A model generated the notes under the pieces. It did no database searches and was not told the origin of the DNA. It worked only from the letters and a program-made list of their open reading frames with translations. From Pseudaminobacter soli (ex Li et al. 2025) (GTDB lineage: Bacteria > Pseudomonadota > Alphaproteobacteria > Rhizobiales > Rhizobiaceae): a stretch of 64,000 nucleotides of DNA. Positions 34,561 to 43,048 of this stretch are shown one piece after another. Both the position numbers and the translations under genes were made by a program. The stretch is taken from the NCBI RefSeq assembly GCF_003012705.1, contig NZ_PXYL01000005.1:1-64000 (forward strand). The letters run 5' to 3'. How positions within the stretch are numbered: the first letter of the stretch is position 1; every line of letters begins with the position of its first letter.

Positions 34561-35349
34561 ATGAAAGCGCTCGCCATCGCCGCCACCGGCATGAACGCCC
34601 AGCAGACCAATCTCGAGGTCATCGCCAACAACATCGCCAACATCAACACCACCGGCTACAAGCGCGCACGCGCCGAGTTTTCGGATCTGATCTACCAGGT
34701 CGACCGGCTGCAGGGCGTGCCGAACCGCGCCAATGCCAACGTTGTGCCCGAGGGTGCTTCGATCGGTCTTGGCGTCAAGACCGCGGCGGTGCGCAACGTC
34801 CACATCCAGGGATCGCTCACCAACACCGGCAATTCCTACGATCTCGCGCTGACCGGCAAGGGCTGGTTCCAGGTCGAAGGCGCGGATGGCCAGACGCTCT
34901 ACACCCGCGCGGGCGCCTTCAACATCAACGGCACGGGCCAGTTGGTCACCGCTGACGGCTTTACCGTTTTGCCGGCAATCACGGTTCCCACCGACGCTGT
35001 CGAAATCATCGTCAACAAGTCGGGTCAAGTCTTCGCGCGGCTCGACGGCCAGACCGATCTCCAGCAGCTGGGCCAGCTGACGCTTGCCAATTTCGTCAAC
35101 GAAGCAGGTCTTGCTCCGCTTGGCGACAATCTGTTCCAGGAAACCGTAGCCTCCGGCCCTGCCAATGTCGGCGTACCCGGCGATCCCGGCTTCGCCCAGG
35201 TTCAGCAGGGCTATCTGGAAGCCTCCAACGTCGATCCGGTCAAGGAAATCACCGAACTGATCTCGGCCCAGCGTGCCTATGAAATGAACTCGAAGGTCAT
35301 TCAGGCCGCCGACGAGATGGCAGCGGTCGTTTCGAAGAACATCAGGTAA
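34561..35349 (+). CDS. flgG: Flagellar distal rod protein FlgG
   Basis: The 262-residue protein has the axial N terminus ([38 protein letters not shown]) and the C terminus [20 protein letters not shown]. The length is normal for FlgG (about 260). It builds the distal rod through the peptidoglycan. It lies 14 nt after fliE and 4 nt before flgA. Confidence 0.96.
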   Translation: MKALAIAATGMNAQQTNLEVIANNIANINTTGYKRARAEFSDLIYQVDRLQGVPNRANANVVPEGASIGLGVKTAAVRNVHIQGSLTNTGNSYDLALTGKGWFQVEGADGQTLYTRAGAFNINGTGQLVTADGFTVLPAITVPTDAVEIIVNKSGQVFARLDGQTDLQQLGQLTLANFVNEAGLAPLGDNLFQETVASGPANVGVPGDPGFAQVQQGYLEASNVDPVKEITELISAQRAYEMNSKVIQAADEMAAVVSKNIR

Positions 35350-35353
35350 GAGC

Positions 35354-35827
35354 ATGACGTTGCGCGCCTTTCACCGTCTCGTCGTCGCGGCCGCAGCCGG
35401 CCTGACGCTGATTGCGGGCGCCGCGCCGGCAATGTCCGGAGAGACGGTGGCGGTCACCAATCGCGTCATCTATCCCGGCGAGGCCATTCCGGCCGATGCG
35501 TTGAGGGAAGTGATACTGCGCGACGGCAAGGTGCCGCCTTCCGCCGTCGCGATGTCGATCAACGACATCGAAGGCAAGATCGCCCGCCGCACGCTGCTGC
35601 CCGGACGCTACATCGCGATGGCAGCCGTGCGCGACGCCTGGCTGGTCGAACAGGGCGCATCGGTTCAGATGGTTTTCATCTCGGGTCCGCTTACCATTTC
35701 AGCGGCTGCGGTCACGCTTCAGCCAGGATCCGCCGGAGATCTCGTGAAGGTTCGCAACATCGACAGCGGCAAGATCATCAGCGGCACCGTGATGGCCGAC
35801 GGCACAATTCGGGTCAGCGATCTATGA
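35354..35827 (+). CDS. flgA: Flagellar P-ring assembly chaperone FlgA
   Basis: The 157-residue protein has a signal peptide (VVAAAAGLTLIAGAAPAMSG) and an SAF domain with IYPGEAIPADALREV and GRYIAMAAVRDAWLVEQGA. It helps P-ring subunits (FlgI) assemble in the periplasm. It is shorter than the enteric protein (about 219) as is normal in rhizobia. Its stop overlaps the flgI start by ATGA, consistent with paired expression. Confidence 0.93.
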   Translation: MTLRAFHRLVVAAAAGLTLIAGAAPAMSGETVAVTNRVIYPGEAIPADALREVILRDGKVPPSAVAMSINDIEGKIARRTLLPGRYIAMAAVRDAWLVEQGASVQMVFISGPLTISAAAVTLQPGSAGDLVKVRNIDSGKIISGTVMADGTIRVSDL

Positions 35828-37071
35828 TCCGCGCATTCACTCTTACTCTCGCTGTTCTCCTCGGATTGCAGCCTGCCTTCGCGGACGGCCCCGAGGGCCA
35901 GCTTCCGGGCACCTTGAAGGGTCCCGTCGCCGGTGCAACCGCGCCGGGCGCCGGTGATATCGACGGTGGCGGCTTCGTCACCACCGACAGCCGCTATGCC
36001 ACGAGCCATATCCCCGGCTCGGGCGGCCCGATCTCGCGCATCAAGGACATTGCGCAGCTTCAGAGCTCGCGTGACAACCAGTTGGTCGGCTACGGTCTCG
36101 TGATCGGCCTGCAGGGCACGGGCGACAGCCTGCGCAACGCACCCTTCACCGAGCAGTCCATCCGCGCCATGCTGGAAAATCTCGGCATCGCCAGCGAAGG
36201 CGGCCGCACGCGCGCCAAGAACGTCGCCGCCGTCATCGTCACGGCCAACATGCCGCCCTTCGTGCAATCCGGCACCCGCATCGACGTCAGCGTCTCCTCG
36301 ATGGGCGACGCAACCTCTCTCCAGGGCGGCACGCTGATCATGACGCCTCTGAAGGCGGCAGACGGCGAAATCTATGCCGTGGCGCAGGGGCCGGTCTTCA
36401 TTTCCGGCTTCGACGCACAGGGCCAGGCCGAACGCGTCACGCAGGGCGTGCCGACTGCCGGCCGCGTGCCCAACGGCGCGATCATCGAGCGCCAGGTGCA
36501 GGCCGCACTCGGCGACCAGGCCGTGCTGACGCTGCAGCTGCGCAATGCAGATTACTCGACTGCGGTGCGCGTCGCGGACGTGATCAACGAATATTCCTCC
36601 GCGCGCTTCGGCAAGCGTGTTGCGGCTGAGCAGGATGCGCGGACGGTCATGATCCGCCGGCCGCAAGGCATCTCCACGGCCCGCTTCTATGCGGAACTCG
36701 AGAACCTGGTGGTCGAAACAGATGCCCCGGCTCGCGTCGTCGTCGACGAGCGCACCGGCACCATCGTGATCGGCCAGGACGTGCGGATCTCTCGCGTCGC
36801 GATCAGCCACGGCACGCTGACGGTGCGCGTCACCGAGATGCCCAAGGTCGTGCAACCTGAGCCGTTCTCGCGCGGTGTCACGGCGGTCGAGCCTTCCACG
36901 GCCATCGACATCGCACAGCCGAACGCCAAGGTTGCCATCCTCGACGGACCGAACCTTGAAACGCTGGTGGCAGGCCTCAACCGGCTCGGCGTGAAGCCGG
37001 CGGGCATCATCGCCATCCTTCAGGGCATCAAATCTGCCGGCGCCCTGCAGGCCGACCTCGTGCTGCAATAG
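35824..37071 (+). CDS. flgI: Flagellar P-ring protein FlgI
   Basis: The 415-residue protein has a signal peptide (FTLTLAVLLGLQPAFA-D) and the FlgI core from about residue 70: ISRIKDIAQLQSSRDNQLVG, YGLVIGLQGTGDSLRNAPFT. Most FlgI proteins are about 370 residues; here a Gly/Pro/Ala-rich segment of about 45 residues (about 21-66) lies between signal peptide and core. An alternative start inside would lose the signal peptide, so I keep ATG 35824. Confidence 0.95.
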   Translation: MIRAFTLTLAVLLGLQPAFADGPEGQLPGTLKGPVAGATAPGAGDIDGGGFVTTDSRYATSHIPGSGGPISRIKDIAQLQSSRDNQLVGYGLVIGLQGTGDSLRNAPFTEQSIRAMLENLGIASEGGRTRAKNVAAVIVTANMPPFVQSGTRIDVSVSSMGDATSLQGGTLIMTPLKAADGEIYAVAQGPVFISGFDAQGQAERVTQGVPTAGRVPNGAIIERQVQAALGDQAVLTLQLRNADYSTAVRVADVINEYSSARFGKRVAAEQDARTVMIRRPQGISTARFYAELENLVVETDAPARVVVDERTGTIVIGQDVRISRVAISHGTLTVRVTEMPKVVQPEPFSRGVTAVEPSTAIDIAQPNAKVAILDGPNLETLVAGLNRLGVKPAGIIAILQGIKSAGALQADLVLQ

Positions 37072-37082
37072 GTGGACCGCCA

Positions 37083-37664
37083 ATGACCGCGCTTCCTCCT
37101 TCCAAAATCCCGACGCTTCAGAGCCGGCTGCTGGCGGGCATTGCGGCAACGTTGCTGCTGTGCGCCAGCCCGGCGGCCGCCGAAATGGCCTCCAACGAGG
37201 AAGCCGCGGCGGAGCCGGCAAGCGCCGAAACCACAGGCACGGTCCCACCCGCCGGCGCCGAGCCGCAGCAGACCGAGATCGAGCGCTTCTGCTCCAACAT
37301 CACCGACGCCGCCCGCGACCGTCGCTATGCGCTGCAGCGGCAGGAACTCGAGGCGCTGCAGAAAGACATCGACCAGCGCATGAAGCTGCTGGAGGAAAAG
37401 CGCGCCGAATACGAAGGCTGGCTGAGGCGGCGCAACGATTTCCTGTCGAAGACAGAGGACAATGTCGTCAAGATCTACTCGACCATGAAGCCCGATGCCG
37501 CCGCCGAGCGGCTGGCGTCGGTGGACGTGCTCGTCGCTGCCGGCATCCTGATGAAGCTCGACGCCCGCAAGGCCGGCGTGATCCTCAACGAAATGAATAG
37601 CAAAGCCGCCGCCGCGCTGACCGCCATCATGGCCAGCGCCACGCGCAAGGAAGACCCTTCATGA
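37083..37664 (+). CDS. motE: Motility protein MotE (MotC chaperone)
   Basis: The 193-residue protein has a signal peptide (LLAGIAATLLLCASPAAA-E), a Pro/Ala-rich linker, a coiled coil at about 75-125 (QRQELEALQKDIDQRMKLLE) and a C-terminal MgtE-N-like domain (AAERLASVDVLVAAGILMKL). In Sinorhizobium MotE is the periplasmic chaperone that stabilises MotC. Its stop overlaps flgH by ATGA. MotC is encoded at 44334. Confidence 0.88.
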   Translation: MTALPPSKIPTLQSRLLAGIAATLLLCASPAAAEMASNEEAAAEPASAETTGTVPPAGAEPQQTEIERFCSNITDAARDRRYALQRQELEALQKDIDQRMKLLEEKRAEYEGWLRRRNDFLSKTEDNVVKIYSTMKPDAAAERLASVDVLVAAGILMKLDARKAGVILNEMNSKAAAALTAIMASATRKEDPS

Positions 37665-38362
37665 AACGCCTCGCCCTTGTTGCCCTGGCCGTGACGGCCC
37701 TGTCCGGCTGCGCGACCAGGCCGGAAGAGATCGGCAAGGAGCCTGCCCTCACCCCCGTCGGTGCGGGGCTGGGACGGCCGCCCGAACTCTACAGCTATCC
37801 CCAGCAGCCCACCACGCCGGGCAAGCGCTATTCGCTTTGGAACGACCGCGCGCAGAGGCTGTTCACCGACGCGCGCGCCCTGGCGCCGGGCGACATCCTG
37901 ACCGTCAAGATCGAGATCAACGACCGCGCCCGCTTCAAGAATGAATCCGACCGCGACCGCAAGGTAGGCCGAACGCTCGGCGCTGGCATGAATTTCGGCT
38001 GGAATGGTGCCAAGCAGGGCGGCTCCTTCGACGCCAATGTGAATTCCAACACCTCAACCAAGGGCTCAGGCAGGACCGAGCGTTCGGAAACTATCGAACT
38101 GTCGGTTGCCGCGGTCGTCGGCGACGTGCTGCCCAATGGCAATCTGGTCATCAGCGGTTCGCAGGAAGTGCGCGTGAACGCGGAGCTGCGCGTGCTGACC
38201 ATCGCCGGCATCGTCCGGCCGCAAGACATCGGGCCGAACAACACCATTCCCTACGACCGCATCGCCGAGGCGCGCATTTCCTATGGCGGTCGCGGGCGCC
38301 TGACCGAGGTCCAGCAGCCGCCCTACGGCCAGCAGGTCCTCGACAACGTGCTGCCCTTCTAG
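37661..38362 (+). CDS. flgH: Flagellar L-ring lipoprotein FlgH
   Basis: The 233-residue lipoprotein has the lipobox LSGC with Cys17 (signal MKRLALVALAVTALSG). Core motifs include YSLWNDRAQRLFTDARAL, PGDILTVKIEINDRA and NLVISGSQEVRVNAELRVL. FlgH forms the L ring in the outer membrane. Confidence 0.96.
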   Translation: MKRLALVALAVTALSGCATRPEEIGKEPALTPVGAGLGRPPELYSYPQQPTTPGKRYSLWNDRAQRLFTDARALAPGDILTVKIEINDRARFKNESDRDRKVGRTLGAGMNFGWNGAKQGGSFDANVNSNTSTKGSGRTERSETIELSVAAVVGDVLPNGNLVISGSQEVRVNAELRVLTIAGIVRPQDIGPNNTIPYDRIAEARISYGGRGRLTEVQQPPYGQQVLDNVLPF

Positions 38363-38380
38363 ACCTGGGAACCATACGCC

Positions 38381-38869
38381 ATGTCGATGATCGAGCTAGC
38401 AGATCCCAAAGCCAAAGGGCCTTCCCTACTCATCCAGGGCGCAGTGCTGCTTGCCATGACTTTGGCCGCGGTCGGGCTTGGCTGGGTTTCCGGTCAATAT
38501 CTGTACAGCGACCAGGCCACCAAAACGGAAGAGGCCGCGTCGCATGACGGCCACGCGGCCGAGAAACCAGCGGAAGCGGAAGCAAAGCGTGTCGAGATCA
38601 AGCTCGCCCCTTTGACCACCAACCTCGCTGTGCCGAGCGACATGTGGCTGCGCATCGAAGCTTCCATCGTGCTCGACGGGCCGGCGCCGCAGGCGCTCGC
38701 CGATGATATCCATCAGGACTTCCTCGCCTATCTGCGCACCCTTCGCGTCTATCAGATCGAAGGAGCCACGGGCCTCCGCAACCTGAAGGCCGATCTTGAG
38801 GATCGGGCCAGGATCCGCAGCGACGGCCACGTCAAGCAGGTGCTCATACAAACGCTGCTGTTCGAATGA
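38381..38869 (+). CDS. fliL: Flagellar basal-body-associated protein FliL
   Basis: The 162-residue protein has a short cytosolic N terminus, one membrane helix (LLIQGAVLLAMTLAAVGLGW, 16-35), a charged linker (KTEEAASHDGHAAEKPAEAE) and a C-terminal periplasmic domain (MWLRIEASIVLDGPAPQALA). FliL supports the stator at the motor. It overlaps fliP by ATGA. Confidence 0.92.
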   Translation: MSMIELADPKAKGPSLLIQGAVLLAMTLAAVGLGWVSGQYLYSDQATKTEEAASHDGHAAEKPAEAEAKRVEIKLAPLTTNLAVPSDMWLRIEASIVLDGPAPQALADDIHQDFLAYLRTLRVYQIEGATGLRNLKADLEDRARIRSDGHVKQVLIQTLLFE

Positions 38870-39597
38870 AAAAACTCGCCCTTACCGCCCTTACCCTGAT
38901 CGCGACCGCATCGGCCGCGAGCGCACAGCAGATCAACCTTGGGGCCATCGGCCAGGCCGACGGACAGACCGTCGGCTACATCATCCAGATGTTCGGCCTG
39001 CTCACCGTGCTCTCGGTGGCGCCTGGCCTGCTCATCATGGTGACGAGCTTCACGCGCTTCGTCATCGCCTTCTCGATCCTGCGCTCTGGCATGGGCCTGC
39101 AATCGACGCCGGCTAACCTGATCCTCATCAGCCTTTCGCTGTTCATGACCTTCTATGTCATGTCGCCTACCTTCGACCAGGCATGGAACAACGGTGTGCG
39201 GCCGCTGATGAACAACGAGATCACCCAGCAGCAGGCGCTGGAGCGCATCTCCGATCCGTTCCGCCAGTTCATGGTCAAGCATGTGCGCGACAAGGATTTC
39301 GACCTTTTCGCCGATCTAGCCCGCGAAAAGGGCCAGACGATTTCGCGCGAGAATGTCGATCTTCGCGTGCTGGTGCCGGCCTTCATGATCTCGGAAATCC
39401 GCCGCGGCTTCGAAATCGGCTTCCTGATCGTGCTGCCTTTCCTGGTCATCGACCTGATCGTCGCGACCATCACCATGGCCATGGGCATGATGATGCTGCC
39501 GCCGACCGTCGTGTCGCTGCCCTTCAAGATCCTGTTCTTCGTGCTTATCGACGGCTGGAACCTGCTCGTGGGCAGCCTCGTGAGGTCGTTCTCTTGA
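38866..39597 (+). CDS. fliP: Flagellar export gate protein FliP
   Basis: The 243-residue protein has a cleavable N-terminal signal (KKLALTALTLIATASAASA) and four membrane helices, with conserved VMTSFTRFVIAFSILRSGMG (as MVTSFTRFVIAFSILRSGMG), PTFDQAWNNGVRPLM and IGFLIVLPFLVIDLIVATI. With FliQ and FliR it forms the export gate. fliP ends the flgB-fliP run; a 260-bp gap before flaA follows. Confidence 0.96.
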   Translation: MKKLALTALTLIATASAASAQQINLGAIGQADGQTVGYIIQMFGLLTVLSVAPGLLIMVTSFTRFVIAFSILRSGMGLQSTPANLILISLSLFMTFYVMSPTFDQAWNNGVRPLMNNEITQQQALERISDPFRQFMVKHVRDKDFDLFADLAREKGQTISRENVDLRVLVPAFMISEIRRGFEIGFLIVLPFLVIDLIVATITMAMGMMMLPPTVVSLPFKILFFVLIDGWNLLVGSLVRSFS

Positions 39598-39857
39598 TTT
39601 CCTTTCGACATTGCATCGCCGGTCGATCGCTCGCGTATGCGTGCCTGTAACACCTTGAATCTACGCAAAATCCCAGTCAAAGTTCGATTTCTTGTTTTTG
39701 GGTCTATGCGTTAGTCTTTTGGTAGGAAATCCCCTCCATAAAGATAGTCATACAGGGAGGGTGGCTTGACTAGGCCACAGGCATGATGCCGCTCCATCCT
39801 GGCCGGTAGCTCCCGGCATGTCCCTCCAGAATTTCATTGCTTTAAGGGGCAATTCAC
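39598..39857 (+). promoter_or_regulatory. Promoter and structured leader of flaA
   Basis: This 260-bp gap contains an AT-rich part (39650-39750) and, nearer flaA, three possible stems: GTGGC/GCCAC (39761-39765, 39774-39778), TGCCG/CGGCA (39787-39791, 39814-39818) and the outer pair GGAGGG/CCCTCC (39756-39761, 39822-39827). Together they would fold the last 100 nt before the flaA Shine-Dalgarno (AAGGGG). Such a leader could be a target of FlbT, which controls flagellin mRNA in relatives. The exact promoter is not clear. Confidence 0.4.
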
Positions 39858-40637
39858 ATGTCGAGCCTTCTCACCAACGCGTCCGCAATGACCGCTCTGC
39901 AGACGCTGTCGCAGACCAACAAGAACCTCGCCACCACCCAGAACCGCATCGCGACCGGTCTCCGCGTTTCGACCGCTTCGGACAATGCCGCTTACTGGTC
40001 GATCTCGACCGGCATGAAGGCGCAGAACGCCGTCAACCAGTCGGTCAAGGAATCGCTGGGCTTCGGCTCGGCCGTCGTCGATACGGCGTACACTGGCCTC
40101 AACTCGGCTATCGAGCTCGGCACGAAGATTCTCGCGAAGCTGGCTTCCAACGAGCAGGGCGGCATCGATACCGGCGCCACCGACAAGGAAATCACCGCGC
40201 TCAAGGACCAGATCGCGCAGATCGCCAAGTCGGCCGACTTTGAAGGCCAGAACCTGCTGAAGACTGGTGGTGGCGACCTGACCGTTCTCGCCGGCTACGT
40301 CAAGGATTCGGGTACGGCCGACACGATCACGGTGGCCGCCTACGACCTCGAAGCGGCGGACTTCTCTGACCTCGGGACCGCCGAGTCGACGCTCAAGGCC
40401 ATGCGCGAAGCTGCCGCCGACATGGGCGCTTCCAAGATCCGCATCGACTCGCAGCTCGACTTCACCTCGAAGCTGATGGACGCTGTCGACCGCGGCATTG
40501 GCTCGCTCGTCGACGCCGACATGAATGCCGAATCGGCTCGCCTCTCGGCTCTGCAGACCCAGCAGCAGCTCGGCATCCAGGCGCTGTCGATCGCCAACTC
40601 CAGCACGCAGTCGATCCTGTCGCTCTTCCGCGGCTAA
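39858..40637 (+). CDS. flaA: Flagellin FlaA (short)
   Basis: The 259-residue protein has the conserved flagellin ends: N-terminal NASAMTALQTLSQTNKNLAT and RIATGLRVSTASDNAAYWSI, C-terminal SARLSALQTQQQLGIQALS and SNSTQ-like tail ending SILSLFRG. The variable outer part is very small, so D2/D3 are nearly absent; rhizobial flagellins are usually 300-400 residues. It is the only flagellin in the window. AAGGGG lies 8-9 nt before the ATG. A terminator follows. Confidence 0.95.
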   Translation: MSSLLTNASAMTALQTLSQTNKNLATTQNRIATGLRVSTASDNAAYWSISTGMKAQNAVNQSVKESLGFGSAVVDTAYTGLNSAIELGTKILAKLASNEQGGIDTGATDKEITALKDQIAQIAKSADFEGQNLLKTGGGDLTVLAGYVKDSGTADTITVAAYDLEAADFSDLGTAESTLKAMREAAADMGASKIRIDSQLDFTSKLMDAVDRGIGSLVDADMNAESARLSALQTQQQLGIQALSIANSSTQSILSLFRG

Positions 40638-40661
40638 TCGATCTCGTATCGCTGACAGACT

Positions 40662-40700
40662 TCGGGCCGCGCTCTTCGGGGTGCGGCCCGATTCATTTTC
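40662..40700 (+). terminator. Terminator after flaA
   Basis: Perfect 9-bp arms TCGGGCCGC (40662-40670) and GCGGCCCGA (40683-40691) have a 12-nt loop and are followed by TTCATTTTC. It lies 24 nt after the flaA stop and would separate abundant flagellin mRNA from fliF. Confidence 0.75.
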
Positions 40701-40756
40701 GCACAAGCTTCGGCCTCTACTGTCCCGGCGGATAGACATGCAGGAGCCGTCCGACC

Positions 40757-42400
40757 GTGCCGCAGCAACTTCAGACAATCATCTCGAATCTGCAGAGCTT
40801 TGGCCCACGCAAGCTTGGGATGATGGCCGCGGTGGCCGCCATCGTGCTGGCCGTGATCGGCATCGGCGCCGTCTATCTCAACCGCCCCGCCTACGAGACG
40901 CTCTATGTCGGGCTTGAACGCTCCGACGTGAACCAGATCGGGGTCGTCCTCGGCGAGGCAGGTATTCCCTTCGACATCGGTTCGGACGGCACCTCGGTGC
41001 TGGTTCCCGTCGGCAAGACAGCCAATGCGCGCATGCTGCTCGCCGAAAAGGGCCTGCCCACCAGCACCAATGCCGGCTATGAGCTGTTCGACAATGTCGG
41101 TTCGCTCGGCCTGACCTCCTTCATGCAGCAGATCACCCGCGTGCGTGCGCTGGAAGGCGAGATCGCCCGCACGATCCAGTCGATCAACGGCATTCGTGCC
41201 GCGCGCGTCCACATCGTTCTGCCCGAGCGCGCAAATTTCCGCCGCGAAGAGCAGCCGCCTTCAGCCTCGGTCGTCATCCGCGCTTCCAACGATATCGACT
41301 CCATTAAGAGCGCAATGTCGATCCGCCAGCTCGTCGCCGCCGCCGTGCCCGGACTGAGCGCCGACAAGGTTACGGTTCTCGATTCGAGCGGCAACCTGCT
41401 TGCCACGGGCGACGACCCGATCAATTCCAGCGCCAGCCGCTCGCTCGGCGTCGAGCACACCGTCGAGACGCAAATCGCGGAAAACATCCGCCGCGCGCTG
41501 GCCCCTTATCTCGGGCCTGACAACTTCCGCGCCAGCGTCAAGGCCGACATCAACACCGACTCCAAACAGACCGAAGAGACCATCTTCGATCCGGAGTCGC
41601 GCGTCGAACGTTCCGTGCAGGTGGTGCGCGCCAACGAGAATTCGAACCGTCGCGATGCCGCAGCTCCGGCCACCGTCGAGCAGAACCTGCCGGACGCCAA
41701 CCTCGCGCCGGCTCAAGGCCCGCAATCTTCCGAGCAGAACGAGCGCAAGGAAGAGACCACCAACTACGAGATCAACTCCAAGCGCATCGCCACCGTCAGC
41801 AACGGTTACACCGTCACCAAGATGTCGATCGCGGTCGTGGTCAACCAGCAGCGCCTGACGGAGATCCTAGGCAAGGATGCCACGCCTGATATGATCGCCC
41901 AGCGTGTCGCCGACATCCAGAAGGTCGTGGCCTCCGCCACCGGCTTCGACCAGGGTCGCGGCGACCTCATCAACGTGTCGGCAGTCGAGTTCATCGACGG
42001 GCTGGATGGCGTGCAGGTGCCGCAGCCGGGCATGCTCGACGCGCTCGGCCAGCACATCGGCACCATCATCAACGCCGCCGCCTTCGTTGTCGTGGTGTTC
42101 CTCGTAGCCTTCTTCGGCCTGCGTCCGATGGTTGCCAGCCTGACCGGCAACAGCAGCAGCTCAGCGTTCGAACTCCCGGCTCCTGGCTTCGACGATATGC
42201 CGCTGCCTCTGCCGGGTCTCGCGAATTTGGGTGGTGGCCAGCCGTTCCAGCTGCCCCCGCTCGACGATAACCCGGTGGACGACCTGCGCTGGAAGCTCAA
42301 GCCGGCGCCGCAGGAACGCCTGGCCCGCATGGTCGATCTCAACGAGGAACGCACTGCGCTCATCCTGCGCAAGTGGGCCCATCAGGAAGCCGCAGGTTAA
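40757..42400 (+). CDS. fliF: Flagellar MS-ring protein FliF
   Basis: The 547-residue protein starts at GTG 40757. It has an N-terminal membrane helix (about 19-39, MAAVAAIVLAVIGIGAVYLN), the YscJ/FliF domain (YETLYVGLERSDVNQIGVVL), and a second helix at about 435-455 (INAAAFVVVVFLVAFFGLRP). The C-terminal end (RKWAHQEAAG) is the FliG-binding tail. FliF is the base of the flagellum. Here it lies after flaA and directly before the FliH candidate. Confidence 0.96.
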   Translation: MPQQLQTIISNLQSFGPRKLGMMAAVAAIVLAVIGIGAVYLNRPAYETLYVGLERSDVNQIGVVLGEAGIPFDIGSDGTSVLVPVGKTANARMLLAEKGLPTSTNAGYELFDNVGSLGLTSFMQQITRVRALEGEIARTIQSINGIRAARVHIVLPERANFRREEQPPSASVVIRASNDIDSIKSAMSIRQLVAAAVPGLSADKVTVLDSSGNLLATGDDPINSSASRSLGVEHTVETQIAENIRRALAPYLGPDNFRASVKADINTDSKQTEETIFDPESRVERSVQVVRANENSNRRDAAAPATVEQNLPDANLAPAQGPQSSEQNERKEETTNYEINSKRIATVSNGYTVTKMSIAVVVNQQRLTEILGKDATPDMIAQRVADIQKVVASATGFDQGRGDLINVSAVEFIDGLDGVQVPQPGMLDALGQHIGTIINAAAFVVVVFLVAFFGLRPMVASLTGNSSSSAFELPAPGFDDMPLPLPGLANLGGGQPFQLPPLDDNPVDDLRWKLKPAPQERLARMVDLNEERTALILRKWAHQEAAG

Positions 42401-42409
42401 GACGTTCAG

Positions 42410-43048
42410 ATGTCCGCATTGGCACTTTCCGATCTGCTGCAGGATTTCGGCAAACACCCGCCACGCGCGGGTGAAGCCACCTCTGCAAGCGCCCTCCGCC
42501 ACAACATCATCGACAGCTTCATCGAGCCGGATCCCGCCCCCGACCAGGCTGAGATCATCGCGGAAGAGGTGGCGCGCGCCGAGGCCGCGTTGGCCGAGCG
42601 TCTCGAGCAAGAGCACGCCGAAGCGCTCAATGCGGAACGCGAGCACCACGCAGCCGAGATGGACGCACTCGCCCGCCGCCTCGGCGAAGAGGCTGCGGCA
42701 ACCATGTCCGCACGCTTGGCTGAGATGGAAGAGCGCATCAGCGAACTGACGACGACAGCTACCGCACGCATCGTCAGCGGAATATTGAGCGACACCGTTC
42801 TTAGCCGCTCGCTGGAAAGCCTTGCCCGCTCGATCCGCGAAGCGACGGCCGATCGCGAGGCAGTGCGCATCAAGGTCAGTTCGCCGCTCTCCCTGTTCGA
42901 AGCCCTGGCAGAAGCATTGCCCGAACGGGCCGCCAGCTTCGACCACATCGAAGCTCCGGGTTTCGACCTGACGGTCGCCATTGACGAGGACATTTTCGAA
43001 ACGCGTCTTTCGGAATGGTCCGCTACGCTTTCGGAGATTCTGTCGTGA
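42410..43048 (+). CDS. Divergent FliH-like flagellar export regulator (candidate)
   Basis: The 212-residue protein is not a clear match to known FliH but has its layout: a long, very acidic/Ala-rich helical middle (about 45-125, with ERLEQEHAEALNAEREHHAA), then a C-terminal alpha/beta part (about 130-212) with AVRIKVSSPLSLFEALAEAL and a segment FDLTVAIDEDIFETRLSEW. In FliH the C-terminal part binds FliI and the middle helix dimerises. The gene sits 9 nt after fliF and overlaps motB by GTGA, and no other fliH was seen in the window. Without alignment the name stays provisional. Confidence 0.6.
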   Translation: MSALALSDLLQDFGKHPPRAGEATSASALRHNIIDSFIEPDPAPDQAEIIAEEVARAEAALAERLEQEHAEALNAEREHHAAEMDALARRLGEEAAATMSARLAEMEERISELTTTATARIVSGILSDTVLSRSLESLARSIREATADREAVRIKVSSPLSLFEALAEALPERAASFDHIEAPGFDLTVAIDEDIFETRLSEWSATLSEILS

